Below are positions 7,729-15,010 of a stretch of 15,010 bases of DNA, in pieces. The notes beneath the pieces are model-generated. The model did not search any database. It was not told the DNA's origin and was given only the letters and a program-made list of their open reading frames with translations. The DNA lies in NCBI GenBank assembly GCA_964452915.1, contig CAYVNW010000052.1:1-15010 (forward strand), read 5' to 3'. A program made the translations under genes and the position numbers. Position 1 is the first letter of the stretch, and every line of letters starts with the position of its first letter. The DNA is from Colivivens sp964452915 (GTDB lineage: Bacteria > Bacteroidota > Bacteroidia > Bacteroidales > Bacteroidaceae).

Positions 7729-8499
7729 ATGGATAAGGCAGAAGAGAAAAAAGAGAACGGCCCGAACGGAGTTGCCTCAAAGAGCAACCGCGACAGGGCG
7801 TTGGAACGGCTCAAAAAGCGCTACCCCGACCGCAGCTTTGACGATGATGAGCAGATGTACGGTCAAATGCTTGACGACGATGACACGGGCGAGAAAGAAT
7901 TGAACGGCTACAAGGAACGTGAGAAAATCTTCTCTGACCTGTTTGCGTCAGACCCAAGGAGTGCGCAGTTCCTTACAGAATGGAAGAATGGAAAGAATCC
8001 TGCGGTAGCCCTTGTGGAGATGTTCGGAGACGACTTTGTAGAGGAGCTTAAAGATCCGGAAAAACAGGAGGAACTCGCCAAGGCAAGCAAGAACTACGCT
8101 GAGCGTGTCACAAAGGAAAAGGAATATGACGAGCAGTATGCGAAAAACATTGACGAGAGCCGCGATATGATAGAGGCCCTTCAGAAGGAAGAAGGACTCA
8201 GCGATGAGGACGTAGACCGTGCCATGGAGTTTCTCGTTGGCATCATGAAGGACGGCATTCTCGGAAAGTTCAGCCGTGAGAGTGTGCTCATGGCCCTTAA
8301 CGCGCTTGACCACGACAAGGACGTGGCGGCGGCCGAGGAGGAAGGCCGTATCGCAGGCAGGAACACAAAAATAAATGAGACACTCAGAAAGAGCCGCAGA
8401 AATGACGGCACCGCGAATCTTGCAGGAAAGAACGGCGCAGGTGTAAGACAAGACCACCGCCCTTCAATTTTCGCATTGGCGGATCAAGCGAGGACATAA
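7729..8499 (+). CDS. Putative capsid scaffolding protein
   Basis: The protein is 256 aa from ATG 7729; a TTG at 7723 in frame would add two residues, but ATG is preferred. It is very rich in Glu, Asp and Lys with few aromatics, and mostly predicted helical, with likely coiled coil around residues 95-145 and 195-225. There is a short hydrophobic helix at about 160-180 (AMEFLVGIMKDG). The C-terminus is basic (RKSRRND) and ends in a less charged tail, as in many scaffolds whose basic C-terminal helix contacts the coat protein. It lies just upstream of the capsid gene, where the scaffold normally sits, and is the first gene of the plus-strand capsid unit. No protease motif is seen. The assignment rests on composition and position. 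Confidence 0.7.
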   Translation: MDKAEEKKENGPNGVASKSNRDRALERLKKRYPDRSFDDDEQMYGQMLDDDDTGEKELNGYKEREKIFSDLFASDPRSAQFLTEWKNGKNPAVALVEMFGDDFVEELKDPEKQEELAKASKNYAERVTKEKEYDEQYAKNIDESRDMIEALQKEEGLSDEDVDRAMEFLVGIMKDGILGKFSRESVLMALNALDHDKDVAAAEEEGRIAGRNTKINETLRKSRRNDGTANLAGKNGAGVRQDHRPSIFALADQART

Positions 8500-8501
8500 C
8501 A

Positions 8502-8657
8502 ATGGAGATCCGTGTATTAGATAAAACAGCAACCCTTTCCAACGGTACGGCAGGACTGGAATGCCATGTCGGAGGGCAGTGTGCGACAGTCAGCGGTCTC
8601 GCTGCCGCCAGCGGAGGAATAGGAGAGGGCAGAATGGTAGAACCTTATAGCAAGTGA
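8502..8657 (+). CDS. 51-aa protein resembling the capsid N-terminal arm
   Basis: This small ORF starts 2 bp after the scaffold stop and ends 35 bp before the capsid start. It is rich in Gly and Ala with two cysteines (C21, C27). Its residues 18-48 align without gaps with residues 21-51 of the capsid protein downstream, 15 of 31 identical. The shared framework is GL...VGG, then VS, A.A, GGI..G and VE. It may be a partial tandem duplication of the capsid N-arm, either a relic or a separate small capsid component. The tight spacing and clean ORF favour translation, but no family is recognised. Confidence 0.55.
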   Translation: MEIRVLDKTATLSNGTAGLECHVGGQCATVSGLAAASGGIGEGRMVEPYSK

Positions 8658-8692
8658 TATTTAACAGATAATAAATTCAAACGATTCAAATT

Positions 8693-10207
8693 ATGGCAGA
8701 ACAGAATGTAAATGTAGTAACCGAAGGCGCACAGGCGACAGTCGGCAGCGTAGGATTACAAACCCAGGTAGGTGGTGCTCCAACCAGTGTGAGTGCAGCA
8801 GCAGAGGCAACAGGAGGTATAGCTCCAGGCAACTTTGTTGAGACAGACATTGACGACGAGCTCTTTAAGTTCAATAGTGACGACACCCCGCTTATGCAAC
8901 TCATGTTGAAGGCGAGAAAGGTGTCGGTAGACAGCCCTGTAGTGCAGCACTACATGATAGACGAGGCGAAGAGCAGTGTAATTACCGCAAGTACACTTGC
9001 GGCAGGCACTACAATGCAAGTGGTACTTCCGCTTAAGGGCGAGGACCAGCCTTTAGTGCATACATGTGACACACTCCGTGTCCGCGGAGTGGACGGTTAC
9101 GACAGCAAGGGAGTAAAGACATCGGGCAAGGACCTTATGCTGTGGGTTGTAGGCAAGGACACGTCTACAGGCAACCCTGTTGTTCGTGCAGTCAACGGAA
9201 CAAAGGAAAACACAGATGACATGTACAGCAAAGTACCGGAAATACCTGCGGGTACAGTCATAGACCTTCTTGGAAACGCACTTTATGAAACCCAGAAGGT
9301 GGTACCACCTGACTTGGTACTTCCGAAGCCTACACTTATCCAGCTTCAAAAGCGTGGTATGACAAATGTAGTGAGCGACTATTTTGACGCACAGAAGAAA
9401 CGCATACCTTTTACTAAGGCTATCATAGCCGAGGCTACAATCACAAACTTCAAGCGTAAAGGAAACCGCAGCTTATGGGTCAGCCGTAGCGGTCACTTCA
9501 TCGTAGAGACAGAGAAGGTTGGTTCTCAGGACGTGTATACTACCGAGGGAATCCGCTGGCAGTTCAAAAAGGAAATGCAGCACAAGGGCAAATGGACATA
9601 CGAGCAGTTCGTAGGACTTGCAAAGATGTTCTTTACCGGTGAGGACGTGCCTAACACATGTCTTGCGCTGTGCGGCAAGAATGTGCTTGAAAACATTCAG
9701 TGCATCGACTTCACAAAACATCCGGAAGTACAAATCAGCGTACAGACGAACAACCTCGGATGGAAGATAACAAACATACATACCGTATTTGGAGACATTC
9801 AGTTCAAGCGCGAGCCGACACTGGACCGTCTCGGCTACTCTAACTCATGTGCGTTGATCGGTGAGAACCGTCTTGTGCATTATGTTTACCGCCCTGAGAG
9901 CAGCTCTACAGAGAGCATCGAAGGAGAAGAGGCAAAGCGTGACAGCGTACTCGTATGGGATGGCCTCGGACTTAAAGGAACCTGCCACATATGGGTTGAC
10001 GGTGAAGGCGAAGGCACTAACGAGGACTCTACCGTCTTTGTTATGTGGGACAGCGCGGACGCTCCATCGATAACTTCGGGAGTCAAGAGCCCTGTATACT
10101 ATCTGTTGCAGGATTGCAGTGGCATAGCTGATAACGCAAAACTTGGTGATCTTTGGTACTATGACGGCAAGTCGTGGGTTGAATACACCGGTGAGCTTAC
10201 AGCGTAA
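8693..10207 (+). CDS. Major capsid protein
   Basis: This 504-aa protein is placed directly after the scaffold-like gene and is the best candidate for the shell subunit with the HK97 fold. The N-terminal arm (1-45) is small-residue rich. The stretch NFVETDIDDELFKFNSDDTP (47-66) begins the structured part, a pattern seen in capsid proteins of Bacteroidota phages. A basic segment, KRKGNRSLW, lies around residues 260-268. A motif at the C-terminal end, GDLWYYDGKSWVEYTG, looks like a small added domain of the type seen in appendage proteins. No signal for proteolytic maturation is obvious. ATG 8693 has no Shine-Dalgarno, as expected for Bacteroidota. It is followed by a strong hairpin region, so it may be expressed more than the genes downstream. 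The exact MCP subfamily is not certain. Confidence 0.83.
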   Translation: MAEQNVNVVTEGAQATVGSVGLQTQVGGAPTSVSAAAEATGGIAPGNFVETDIDDELFKFNSDDTPLMQLMLKARKVSVDSPVVQHYMIDEAKSSVITASTLAAGTTMQVVLPLKGEDQPLVHTCDTLRVRGVDGYDSKGVKTSGKDLMLWVVGKDTSTGNPVVRAVNGTKENTDDMYSKVPEIPAGTVIDLLGNALYETQKVVPPDLVLPKPTLIQLQKRGMTNVVSDYFDAQKKRIPFTKAIIAEATITNFKRKGNRSLWVSRSGHFIVETEKVGSQDVYTTEGIRWQFKKEMQHKGKWTYEQFVGLAKMFFTGEDVPNTCLALCGKNVLENIQCIDFTKHPEVQISVQTNNLGWKITNIHTVFGDIQFKREPTLDRLGYSNSCALIGENRLVHYVYRPESSSTESIEGEEAKRDSVLVWDGLGLKGTCHIWVDGEGEGTNEDSTVFVMWDSADAPSITSGVKSPVYYLLQDCSGIADNAKLGDLWYYDGKSWVEYTGELTA

Positions 10208-10217
10208 TACGATACAA

Positions 10218-10259
10218 TTTTGGGGATTAAGCCTCCCCAAAAAATCAAGGGGAGGCTTA
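10218..10259 (+). terminator. Overlapping hairpins after the capsid gene (terminator or attenuator)
   Basis: TAAGCCTCCCC (10228-10238) pairs perfectly with GGGGAGGCTTA (10249-10259) across a 10-nt A-rich loop, an 11-bp stem. The same CCCC can instead pair upstream: TTTTGGGG (10218-10225) with CCCCAAAA (10235-10242), an 8-bp stem. The two stems share bases and exclude each other. The downstream stem is followed by TATATAG and not a T-run, so it is not a classic terminator; it may attenuate transcription or protect the capsid mRNA 3' end. Confidence 0.6.
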
Positions 10260-10273
10260 TATATAGCAATGTT

Positions 10274-10873
10274 ATGGCAGAGAAGAAAAAAATAAAGACA
10301 TACGGAGTCCGTGGACTCATGGAATGGATATGCAACATCCCTGTAGGTAAGGGACACATGCGTGTGGAGTTTACCGGAGGTGTTCTGACAAGTTACGGAA
10401 ACACTCCGGCGAAATTCTCCACCGATGACAAGTTCAAGCAGACCGTGATCGAGAACAGTCATTTGTTTAAGAGCGGTCGCATTGTCCTAATAGGTGCGCC
10501 TGTAGAAACCGACCAGGATGAGGACATGCTGCCTATGAAGCCTAAACCTAAGGAGACAGCTTCATCTGTAATATCGGAAACAGAAGAGGTTTTGGCGAGT
10601 CAGTCTGCGGTGGAGGAACAACAGGCAGAACCTGTAGCAGATGAACAGCAGGCGGATCAAGGGGCAGATAAGGAAGAGTCATCCGATGACGGAAACATCA
10701 TAGTCAACGTAGACAGTCTTGACGAGGCTAAGAATTATTTGCATGATCACTTCAATATACCTATGCGTGACCTCCGCTACAAAAAGAACATACTTGCAGC
10801 GGCAGAAGCAAACGGTATCAGTCTAAAGTGGACTGACGTTGACAACGGGCAGGAAACAGCGCATGAGGTGTAG
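10274..10873 (+). CDS. Post-capsid structural protein of unknown function
   Basis: The protein is 199 aa from ATG 10274 (MAEKKKIKTYG). A longer in-frame start at 10220 would place the hairpin inside the coding region, so it is rejected. Three parts are visible. The first is an N-terminal domain of about 70 residues (GLMEWICNIPVG, then MRVEFTGGVLTSYGNTPAKF). The second is an acidic Glu/Gln/Ala-rich linker at about 80-145. The third is a C-terminal helical unit of about 50 residues (DEAKNYLHDHFNIP, then KKNILAAAEANGISLKW) that resembles the short C-terminal helical modules of small proteins found after capsid genes. It ends 13 bp before the adaptor gene. A role in head completion or head decoration is inferred from position only. 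Confidence 0.7.
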   Translation: MAEKKKIKTYGVRGLMEWICNIPVGKGHMRVEFTGGVLTSYGNTPAKFSTDDKFKQTVIENSHLFKSGRIVLIGAPVETDQDEDMLPMKPKPKETASSVISETEEVLASQSAVEEQQAEPVADEQQADQGADKEESSDDGNIIVNVDSLDEAKNYLHDHFNIPMRDLRYKKNILAAAEANGISLKWTDVDNGQETAHEV

Positions 10874-10886
10874 ATACAGATGAATT

Positions 10887-11549
10887 ATGAGTACGTATGC
10901 CATTGACGGGTTAAAAAAAGAGGTGCGTATTGTCATGGACAAGAACATGACGAGTACTGCCTTGGCCGAACTCGGGGATGTGGACACTTTAAGCGTTGAC
11001 GACATCATAGAATCAGCTCTACCGAGAGCGGCGAGGCTGGTATTGCTTGACGCTCCCCTGTACCGCATTGACACTGTCACTGACGCTGTCACCTCGGGTG
11101 CGCCTGTTGTCACGATGCGCAAGCAGGGTGACGGGTACGTCGGCGTAATGCGCCTTCCGAATGATTTTATGCGTGCGGTATGTGTGCGCATGAGCGACTG
11201 GAAGCGCAACGGGCGCATGATAAGTGAGGATGATGAAGAATACGACGAGCAGCTGTCGGAGTATGCCGGTATCAGAGGCAACCCGAGCAAGCCTGTGGCG
11301 GCTATAGTGCAGGGAGAGGACGGCTTGTATATGGAGCTTTACAGCAGTAAGGATGAGAATTCGTCATTGCTGCGGTTCACATACGTAGCCGAACCGTCCG
11401 TCAAGGACGGCGGCATGGTCCTTCCCTCAAAATTAAAGGACGCCATAGTGTATGAGGCAGCGTCATTGGCGTACGAAATACTTGGAAGTAAAGAACAGAG
11501 CGACAGTCTAAGCAGGACCGCCATGGTGTTGGCTGAGATTGAACAATAA
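10887..11549 (+). CDS. Putative head-tail adaptor protein
   Basis: The 220-aa protein has an N-terminal helical half with alternating hydrophobic residues (SVDDIIESALPRAARLVLLDAP at about 37-58). The middle is strand-rich, with LPNDFMRAVCVRMSDW, and the C-terminal part holds a long helix (LKDAIVYEAASLAYEILG at about 181-198). This arrangement of an all-helical bundle with a beta insertion resembles the adaptor proteins that dock on the portal in podovirus-type phages (P22 gp4 / T7 gp11 class). The assignment is by fold guess and by place two genes after the capsid, not by a clear motif. It is 11 bp upstream of the next gene, so probably the same operon. Confidence 0.5.
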   Translation: MSTYAIDGLKKEVRIVMDKNMTSTALAELGDVDTLSVDDIIESALPRAARLVLLDAPLYRIDTVTDAVTSGAPVVTMRKQGDGYVGVMRLPNDFMRAVCVRMSDWKRNGRMISEDDEEYDEQLSEYAGIRGNPSKPVAAIVQGEDGLYMELYSSKDENSSLLRFTYVAEPSVKDGGMVLPSKLKDAIVYEAASLAYEILGSKEQSDSLSRTAMVLAEIEQ

Positions 11550-11560
11550 ACGATAATATA

Positions 11561-12352
11561 ATGGAGCCATACCGGATAGTAAAAGGAAACAGTGTAAAGT
11601 TACATGCCGTGGTACGAAAGCTCGAGATGACGCGTGATATGAACCGTCTCACCGACTTCGACATGCGGCTTTGTGATAAAATCAGCGTAGAACTTATTGA
11701 GGGATGGGGAGACAGCCGCAAACTTGATTACAAGATAGTCGGAACGGACGGCAATGAAATTGTGTGCGTCATACCTGGTGATCTTGACTATGGTCGCTAT
11801 GGTGTACGCATCAGTTGGGAGCGTAGCGGCATGCCAATGGCAAGCGTGGAACGCAAGCTGTTGGGTATTGTGGACCATAATTCTCAGACGAGATTACCGC
11901 TTGGTCAAATCGAAACTGAAAGTGCGGGACTGTTCACCGTCAGCTATTGGTTGGAATCATCCGGTACAGGAGAATACGCAGACGATAGCACGCACTCTGT
12001 CATTTGTATACAGCACTATGCAAAGGTAAACAATACTTCAGTTACAGTGAAGGATGGAGGCAGTTACGAGACAGAGGTAAGTGCCGACGACGGGTGTCAA
12101 TTGGGCGAGGTGTACGTGATAATGGGCGGGGAGGATATTACTTCCGCCGTTTATGATACGGGAACTCATAAGATCAACATACTTGATTGCAGTGGAGATA
12201 TAATCATAGTGGCCTGCGGAAAGATTCTCCCGCTTGACGCGGATGCAATTAACCAGGCATTTGACGAGAGCAATTTCTATGACGGTGCTAAGGCACAGGT
12301 CTTAAAGAAAAGCGTAACGCTTAATGATTTACTGGGTGAGATAGGGTTTTAG
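11561..12352 (+). CDS. Appendage protein with two Ig-like domains
   Basis: The protein is 263 aa. Residues 1-105 (YRIVKGNSVKLHAVV, then DYKIVGTDGNEIVCVIPG and YGVRISWERSG) look like the N-terminal Ig-like domain found in phage baseplate or fibre-base proteins (BppU-type). Residues about 155-220 form a second Ig-like domain with the repeat pattern GGSYETEVSADDGCQLGEV, MGGEDITSAV and a closing SGDIIIVA strand, a common motif of phage fibres that places such domains along the shaft. The C-terminal 45 residues are helical (DADAINQAFDESNFYDGAKA). A virion surface role, linking fibres to the head or tail, is inferred. It is 3 bp upstream of the next ORF. Confidence 0.65.
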   Translation: MEPYRIVKGNSVKLHAVVRKLEMTRDMNRLTDFDMRLCDKISVELIEGWGDSRKLDYKIVGTDGNEIVCVIPGDLDYGRYGVRISWERSGMPMASVERKLLGIVDHNSQTRLPLGQIETESAGLFTVSYWLESSGTGEYADDSTHSVICIQHYAKVNNTSVTVKDGGSYETEVSADDGCQLGEVYVIMGGEDITSAVYDTGTHKINILDCSGDIIIVACGKILPLDADAINQAFDESNFYDGAKAQVLKKSVTLNDLLGEIGF

Positions 12353-12355
12353 TAT

Positions 12356-12649
12356 ATGTCAGATACAGAAAATAAAAAGATAGTTGTCGGATTTGTTGAT
12401 AATGAAGGGGTTAAGGCTATAGTGGCAAAGCGTCTTGAGGATATTGAGGAAAAATCAATAACAAAGGATGATGTAGACACAGGGCTTACATATACTGATG
12501 ACGGCAAATTGAAGGTCAACACGATAGTGGAAAATGATGTTGACAGTTCAGATGTATCCGACGATACTTATTTTACCTCGTCAGCAACAAAAAAATTAAT
12601 ACAGAATACAATTAAAGACTTAGATAAATTAGATTTATTATGGCAGTAA
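12356..12649 (+). CDS. Small 97-aa protein, possible fibre-associated
   Basis: This is a compact acidic protein. Its C-terminal half is polar with Thr/Ser/Asp, and it ends in helical KKLIQNTIKDLDKLDLLWQ. The last 10 bp overlap the fibre gene start at 12640, so the two are probably coupled. The terminal LxWQ recurs at the end of the following protein. No family is recognised. Position between the Ig-like appendage protein and the fibre suggests a virion role. Base composition is A+T richer than in the head genes. Confidence 0.6.
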   Translation: MSDTENKKIVVGFVDNEGVKAIVAKRLEDIEEKSITKDDVDTGLTYTDDGKLKVNTIVENDVDSSDVSDDTYFTSSATKKLIQNTIKDLDKLDLLWQ

Positions 12650-14664
12650 AAGATTCAAAAATTAAATTTAGTATCAGTAAAACTAAAACTGATGCTACTG
12701 GCTCATCAGCTGATGAGAGTACTATTTATTTTGCGAATGATTATGATACCACGACAGGAAAGCCGAGAAATCCGACAGGTATCATAGTCGGGGGGCAGGT
12801 GTTTGGTGAACCGCACTACAACGTGGTTAATAGCCCAACAATAGACGCATCAAACGATTCTGACTCTCGTGAAGTCAGTCTTAGTGTTAAGAAAGTCCCT
12901 AACCTGCTTAAAATTAAAACCACAAGTACAGACTATAAGAATTATGATGGTAGTTCTATACAAACTGTAGATAAGGTTTATGCGGCAGTTACAGCAGAAT
13001 CAGCCGGTAAAGCAACTCAAGATGAGAATGGTAATATCATAGCTTCGACATATGCTAAATTGGCTTCACCGGCACTTACAGGAACTCCAACAGCTCCGAC
13101 TGCTGCAGCAGGGACCAATACTACACAGATAGCCACGACCGCCTTTGTCCAAGCGGCGGTAGACAATAGAGTTGCAGCGGCAGATGCCATGGTATATAAA
13201 GGCACCATTGGCACAAATGGTACTGTTGCAGCTCTTCCATCAACAACCGCAAAGACAGGATGGACCTATAAGGTTGTTACAGCCGGGACCTATGCGGGTC
13301 AGGCATGCGAGGTTGGTGACATGATTATATGTCTTACTGATGGAAGCACTGGAACCGCTGCCACATGGACCGTAGTACAAGCCAATCTCGATGGAGCTGT
13401 AACCGGACCCGCTTCATCTGCCAATGATAATATAGCGGTATTCAATGGTACAACGGGAAAAATCATCAAAGATGGTGGAACGATAGAATCCGCCAACCCT
13501 ACACTCTTTTTTGGCGGCACATCAACATTGGGTAATGTCGGATCTACAACATTCAAGGTTACTATGCCAGCTAATCCGCATAAGGAAGGCAAGAATGTTG
13601 TAGGGTTATCAACAGCAACAAGCAATACTACTACAGCCCTGACTAATAATAATGTTTTTCTGAATCATGTTGAAGGTGGGGTAGTTAAGTCTACACACAA
13701 CATAAAGGGCACCGGTGCAACAACAGTGACTACTGATGCAAGTGGCAACATTATCATTAATTCTACTAACACAAACACCACATATACAGCAGGAACCGGA
13801 TTAACTTTAAGTGGAACCACATTTAAGGCAAAACTTAACAGTGAGACGTCTCTTGGTACAATAGGTACAACTTCAAAGTTGTATGCTGTGGGAGTTGATG
13901 CAGATGGGAAGCTGGCAGTTAATGTGCCATGGTCTGATGGCAATACAATACCAGCTGCATATTGTAACACAGCAGCAGCTACAGCGACAAAGACAGCGAC
14001 ACATACATCTTATGCGCTGACTGCAAACACATATGAGCTTGTTACTATAGTAACTGCCAATACAGCTAATTCGGCGTTGACTTTAAATATCAATAATAAG
14101 GGCGCAAAGCCGATATATATTAACGGTACAGCATCATCCGCAAGTAACTATACACTTCCTGCCGGAATATATATTGTCTACTATGACGGCACCAATTATC
14201 AGTTCCGTACTGACGGCAAGATTCCGGGAACAGTGGTTACTGCTACAAAACTCGGTACTTCAGATGTAGGAACCGGTGTAAAGCCTATTTATTTGAATAA
14301 GGGTGTTGCAACGGAAGGTTCACAATATGCAGGTGGTACAGCTGTGACGCTGAATGGCACTTCCAAAGCGGCTTCAACTGCAAGTTTCTATGCTCCGACA
14401 TCGTCAGGCTCAGCAACACAAGCATTGATTGGTTCTGCATCAGGCACTCCACAGTGGGTTGGTCTTATTCCTGCATCTGCAATAAGTGCTGGAACAGAGA
14501 CCACAGTTGCATCAGGAGCTGCTGTTAAGTCTGCATACGATCTTGCAAATACAGCTAAAACAAATGCTGCTACGGCACAGAGTACAGCAACATCAGCCAG
14601 CTCTACTGCAAGCAGTGCTTTGACAAGCGCAAACAGTGCATTAACCTGTCTCACTTGGCAATAA
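12640..14664 (+). CDS. Phage fibre protein (tail or head fibre)
   Basis: The protein is 674 aa. Residues 1-60 (KIKFSISKTKTDA and ESTIYFAND, then IIVGGQVFG) form an N-terminal module shared with the next gene and likely anchor it to the virion. The central section holds SPALTGTPTAPTAAAGTNTT followed by TTAFVQAAVDNR, a known fibre connector motif. Then comes a repeat-like region with AMVYKGTIGTNGTVAALPS, EVGDMIICLTDG and AVTGPASSANDNIAVFNGTT, widespread in fibres of gut phages. The rest is Thr/Ala/Ser/Gly-rich with alternating strand segments. The last 45 residues are an Ala/Ser/Thr coiled-coil-like run ending LTCLTWQ. No enzyme motif or chaperone is seen. Host recognition or attachment is inferred from the family. 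AT-richer than the head genes, consistent with exchange of fibre genes. Confidence 0.8.
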   Translation: MAVKDSKIKFSISKTKTDATGSSADESTIYFANDYDTTTGKPRNPTGIIVGGQVFGEPHYNVVNSPTIDASNDSDSREVSLSVKKVPNLLKIKTTSTDYKNYDGSSIQTVDKVYAAVTAESAGKATQDENGNIIASTYAKLASPALTGTPTAPTAAAGTNTTQIATTAFVQAAVDNRVAAADAMVYKGTIGTNGTVAALPSTTAKTGWTYKVVTAGTYAGQACEVGDMIICLTDGSTGTAATWTVVQANLDGAVTGPASSANDNIAVFNGTTGKIIKDGGTIESANPTLFFGGTSTLGNVGSTTFKVTMPANPHKEGKNVVGLSTATSNTTTALTNNNVFLNHVEGGVVKSTHNIKGTGATTVTTDASGNIIINSTNTNTTYTAGTGLTLSGTTFKAKLNSETSLGTIGTTSKLYAVGVDADGKLAVNVPWSDGNTIPAAYCNTAAATATKTATHTSYALTANTYELVTIVTANTANSALTLNINNKGAKPIYINGTASSASNYTLPAGIYIVYYDGTNYQFRTDGKIPGTVVTATKLGTSDVGTGVKPIYLNKGVATEGSQYAGGTAVTLNGTSKAASTASFYAPTSSGSATQALIGSASGTPQWVGLIPASAISAGTETTVASGAAVKSAYDLANTAKTNAATAQSTATSASSTASSALTSANSALTCLTWQ

Positions 14665-14674
14665 ATAACATTAT

Positions 14675-15010
14675 ATGGCAAAAATAAAATTCGTAAAGAG
14701 CAAGTCGTTGGCGGACGCTAAAACAGCGTCTGCCAGTGACTCTTCCGAAATAGGCATATACTTCCCGTCGGGTGACAGCGAGGACACAATAGTAATGGGA
14801 GGCAAGGAGTACGGAAAATCGGTAACAGCCGTAGACAATCACTATACTCCTACAGCCAATTCCGCCTCACAACTGTCCGTAGATGCTTCGGGAGGTACTG
14901 CTACAAGTTCGGGAGCCACAACGCAGGTTGTTACCGGTGTAAACATACAGCGTGATGCAAAGGGTCATGTCACAGGAGTGACTGTTGACTCAAAGGGTAT
15001 AAAAGACACT
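14675..15010 (+). CDS. Second fibre-type protein (3'-partial)
   Basis: Starting at ATG 14675 the frame stays open to the window end (112 codons), so the gene is cut. The N-terminus (KIKFVKSKSLADAKTAS and SEIGIYFPSGD, then VMGGKEYG) is similar to the N-terminus of the fibre upstream (KIKF, IYF, then GG..FG), which marks a shared anchoring module. From residue 55 on the sequence has SASQLSVDASGGTA and QRDAKGHVTGVTV, a pattern typical of Bacteroidota phage fibre or head-fibre repeats. It begins 10 bp after the preceding stop and is likely in the same operon. Confidence 0.75.
   Translation, partial: MAKIKFVKSKSLADAKTASASDSSEIGIYFPSGDSEDTIVMGGKEYGKSVTAVDNHYTPTANSASQLSVDASGGTATSSGATTQVVTGVNIQRDAKGHVTGVTVDSKGIKDT

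Noticed and set aside
10220..10273. Longer start for the post-capsid protein
   Set aside because: It would translate the strong hairpin; ATG 10274 gives a natural MAEKKK start.
9845..10462. 205-aa minus-strand ORF opposite the end of the capsid gene and the next gene
   Set aside because: Spans two plus-strand genes and the hairpin; composition is antisense-like.
14500..14664. Ala/Ser/Thr repeat end of the fibre as a target of a diversity-generating retroelement
   Set aside because: No template repeat or reverse transcriptase is in the window; the run looks like a coiled-coil-type repeat.
1..15010. CRISPR arrays, insertion sequences, integrase and attachment sites
   Set aside because: None seen: no regularly spaced repeats, no transposase or recombinase motifs.

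Overview
The window is a virion-structure and DNA-packaging module of a tailed phage or prophage whose host is probably a gut Bacteroidota (Bacteroides/Prevotella type). The evidence for the host is threefold. Promoter-like sequences match the Bacteroidota TAnnTTTG -7 consensus, clear Shine-Dalgarno sequences are lacking before the starts, and several proteins (the polyvalent/LPD38-type protein, the fibre with a SPALTGTPTAPT-type motif, the MCP) resemble proteins I associate with gut Bacteroidota phages. The standard genetic code reads all genes without interruption, and TAG is used as a true stop.

Layout: (1) 3-1817 (+) is the C-terminal part of a large polyvalent/LPD38-like virion protein that runs off the left edge. 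(2) 1865-3892 (+) is the portal. (3) 3968-7601 is an inverted block of four genes on the minus strand. Read in transcription order, they are a small protein with an internal repeat (a candidate small terminase, uncertain), the complete large terminase, a Panacea-domain (DUF4065/SocA-like) antitoxin and a coupled 140-aa putative toxin. (4) 7602-7728 is a divergent promoter region. (5) 7729-15010 (+) runs scaffold-like protein, a 51-aa protein resembling the MCP N-terminal arm, major capsid protein, hairpin region, a 199-aa post-capsid protein, a putative head-tail adaptor, an Ig-like-domain appendage protein, a 97-aa protein, a 674-aa fibre, and the start of a second fibre that runs off the right edge.

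How the genes fit together: the portal, terminase, scaffold and MCP build and fill the procapsid. The adaptor and post-capsid proteins would complete the head-tail joint, the Ig-like and fibre proteins would decorate the virion or bind the host, and the polyvalent protein would be an internal or ejected virion component. The toxin-antitoxin pair is an accessory insertion with its own promoter and a perfect inverted repeat over the -33 element. It could act in plasmid-like or prophage maintenance or in anti-phage or superinfection defence; this is inference.

The most interesting points are the Panacea toxin-antitoxin pair inside the head-gene block with its apparent operator, the 51-aa ORF that looks like a degenerate copy of the capsid N-terminal arm, and two mutually exclusive hairpins directly after the capsid gene.
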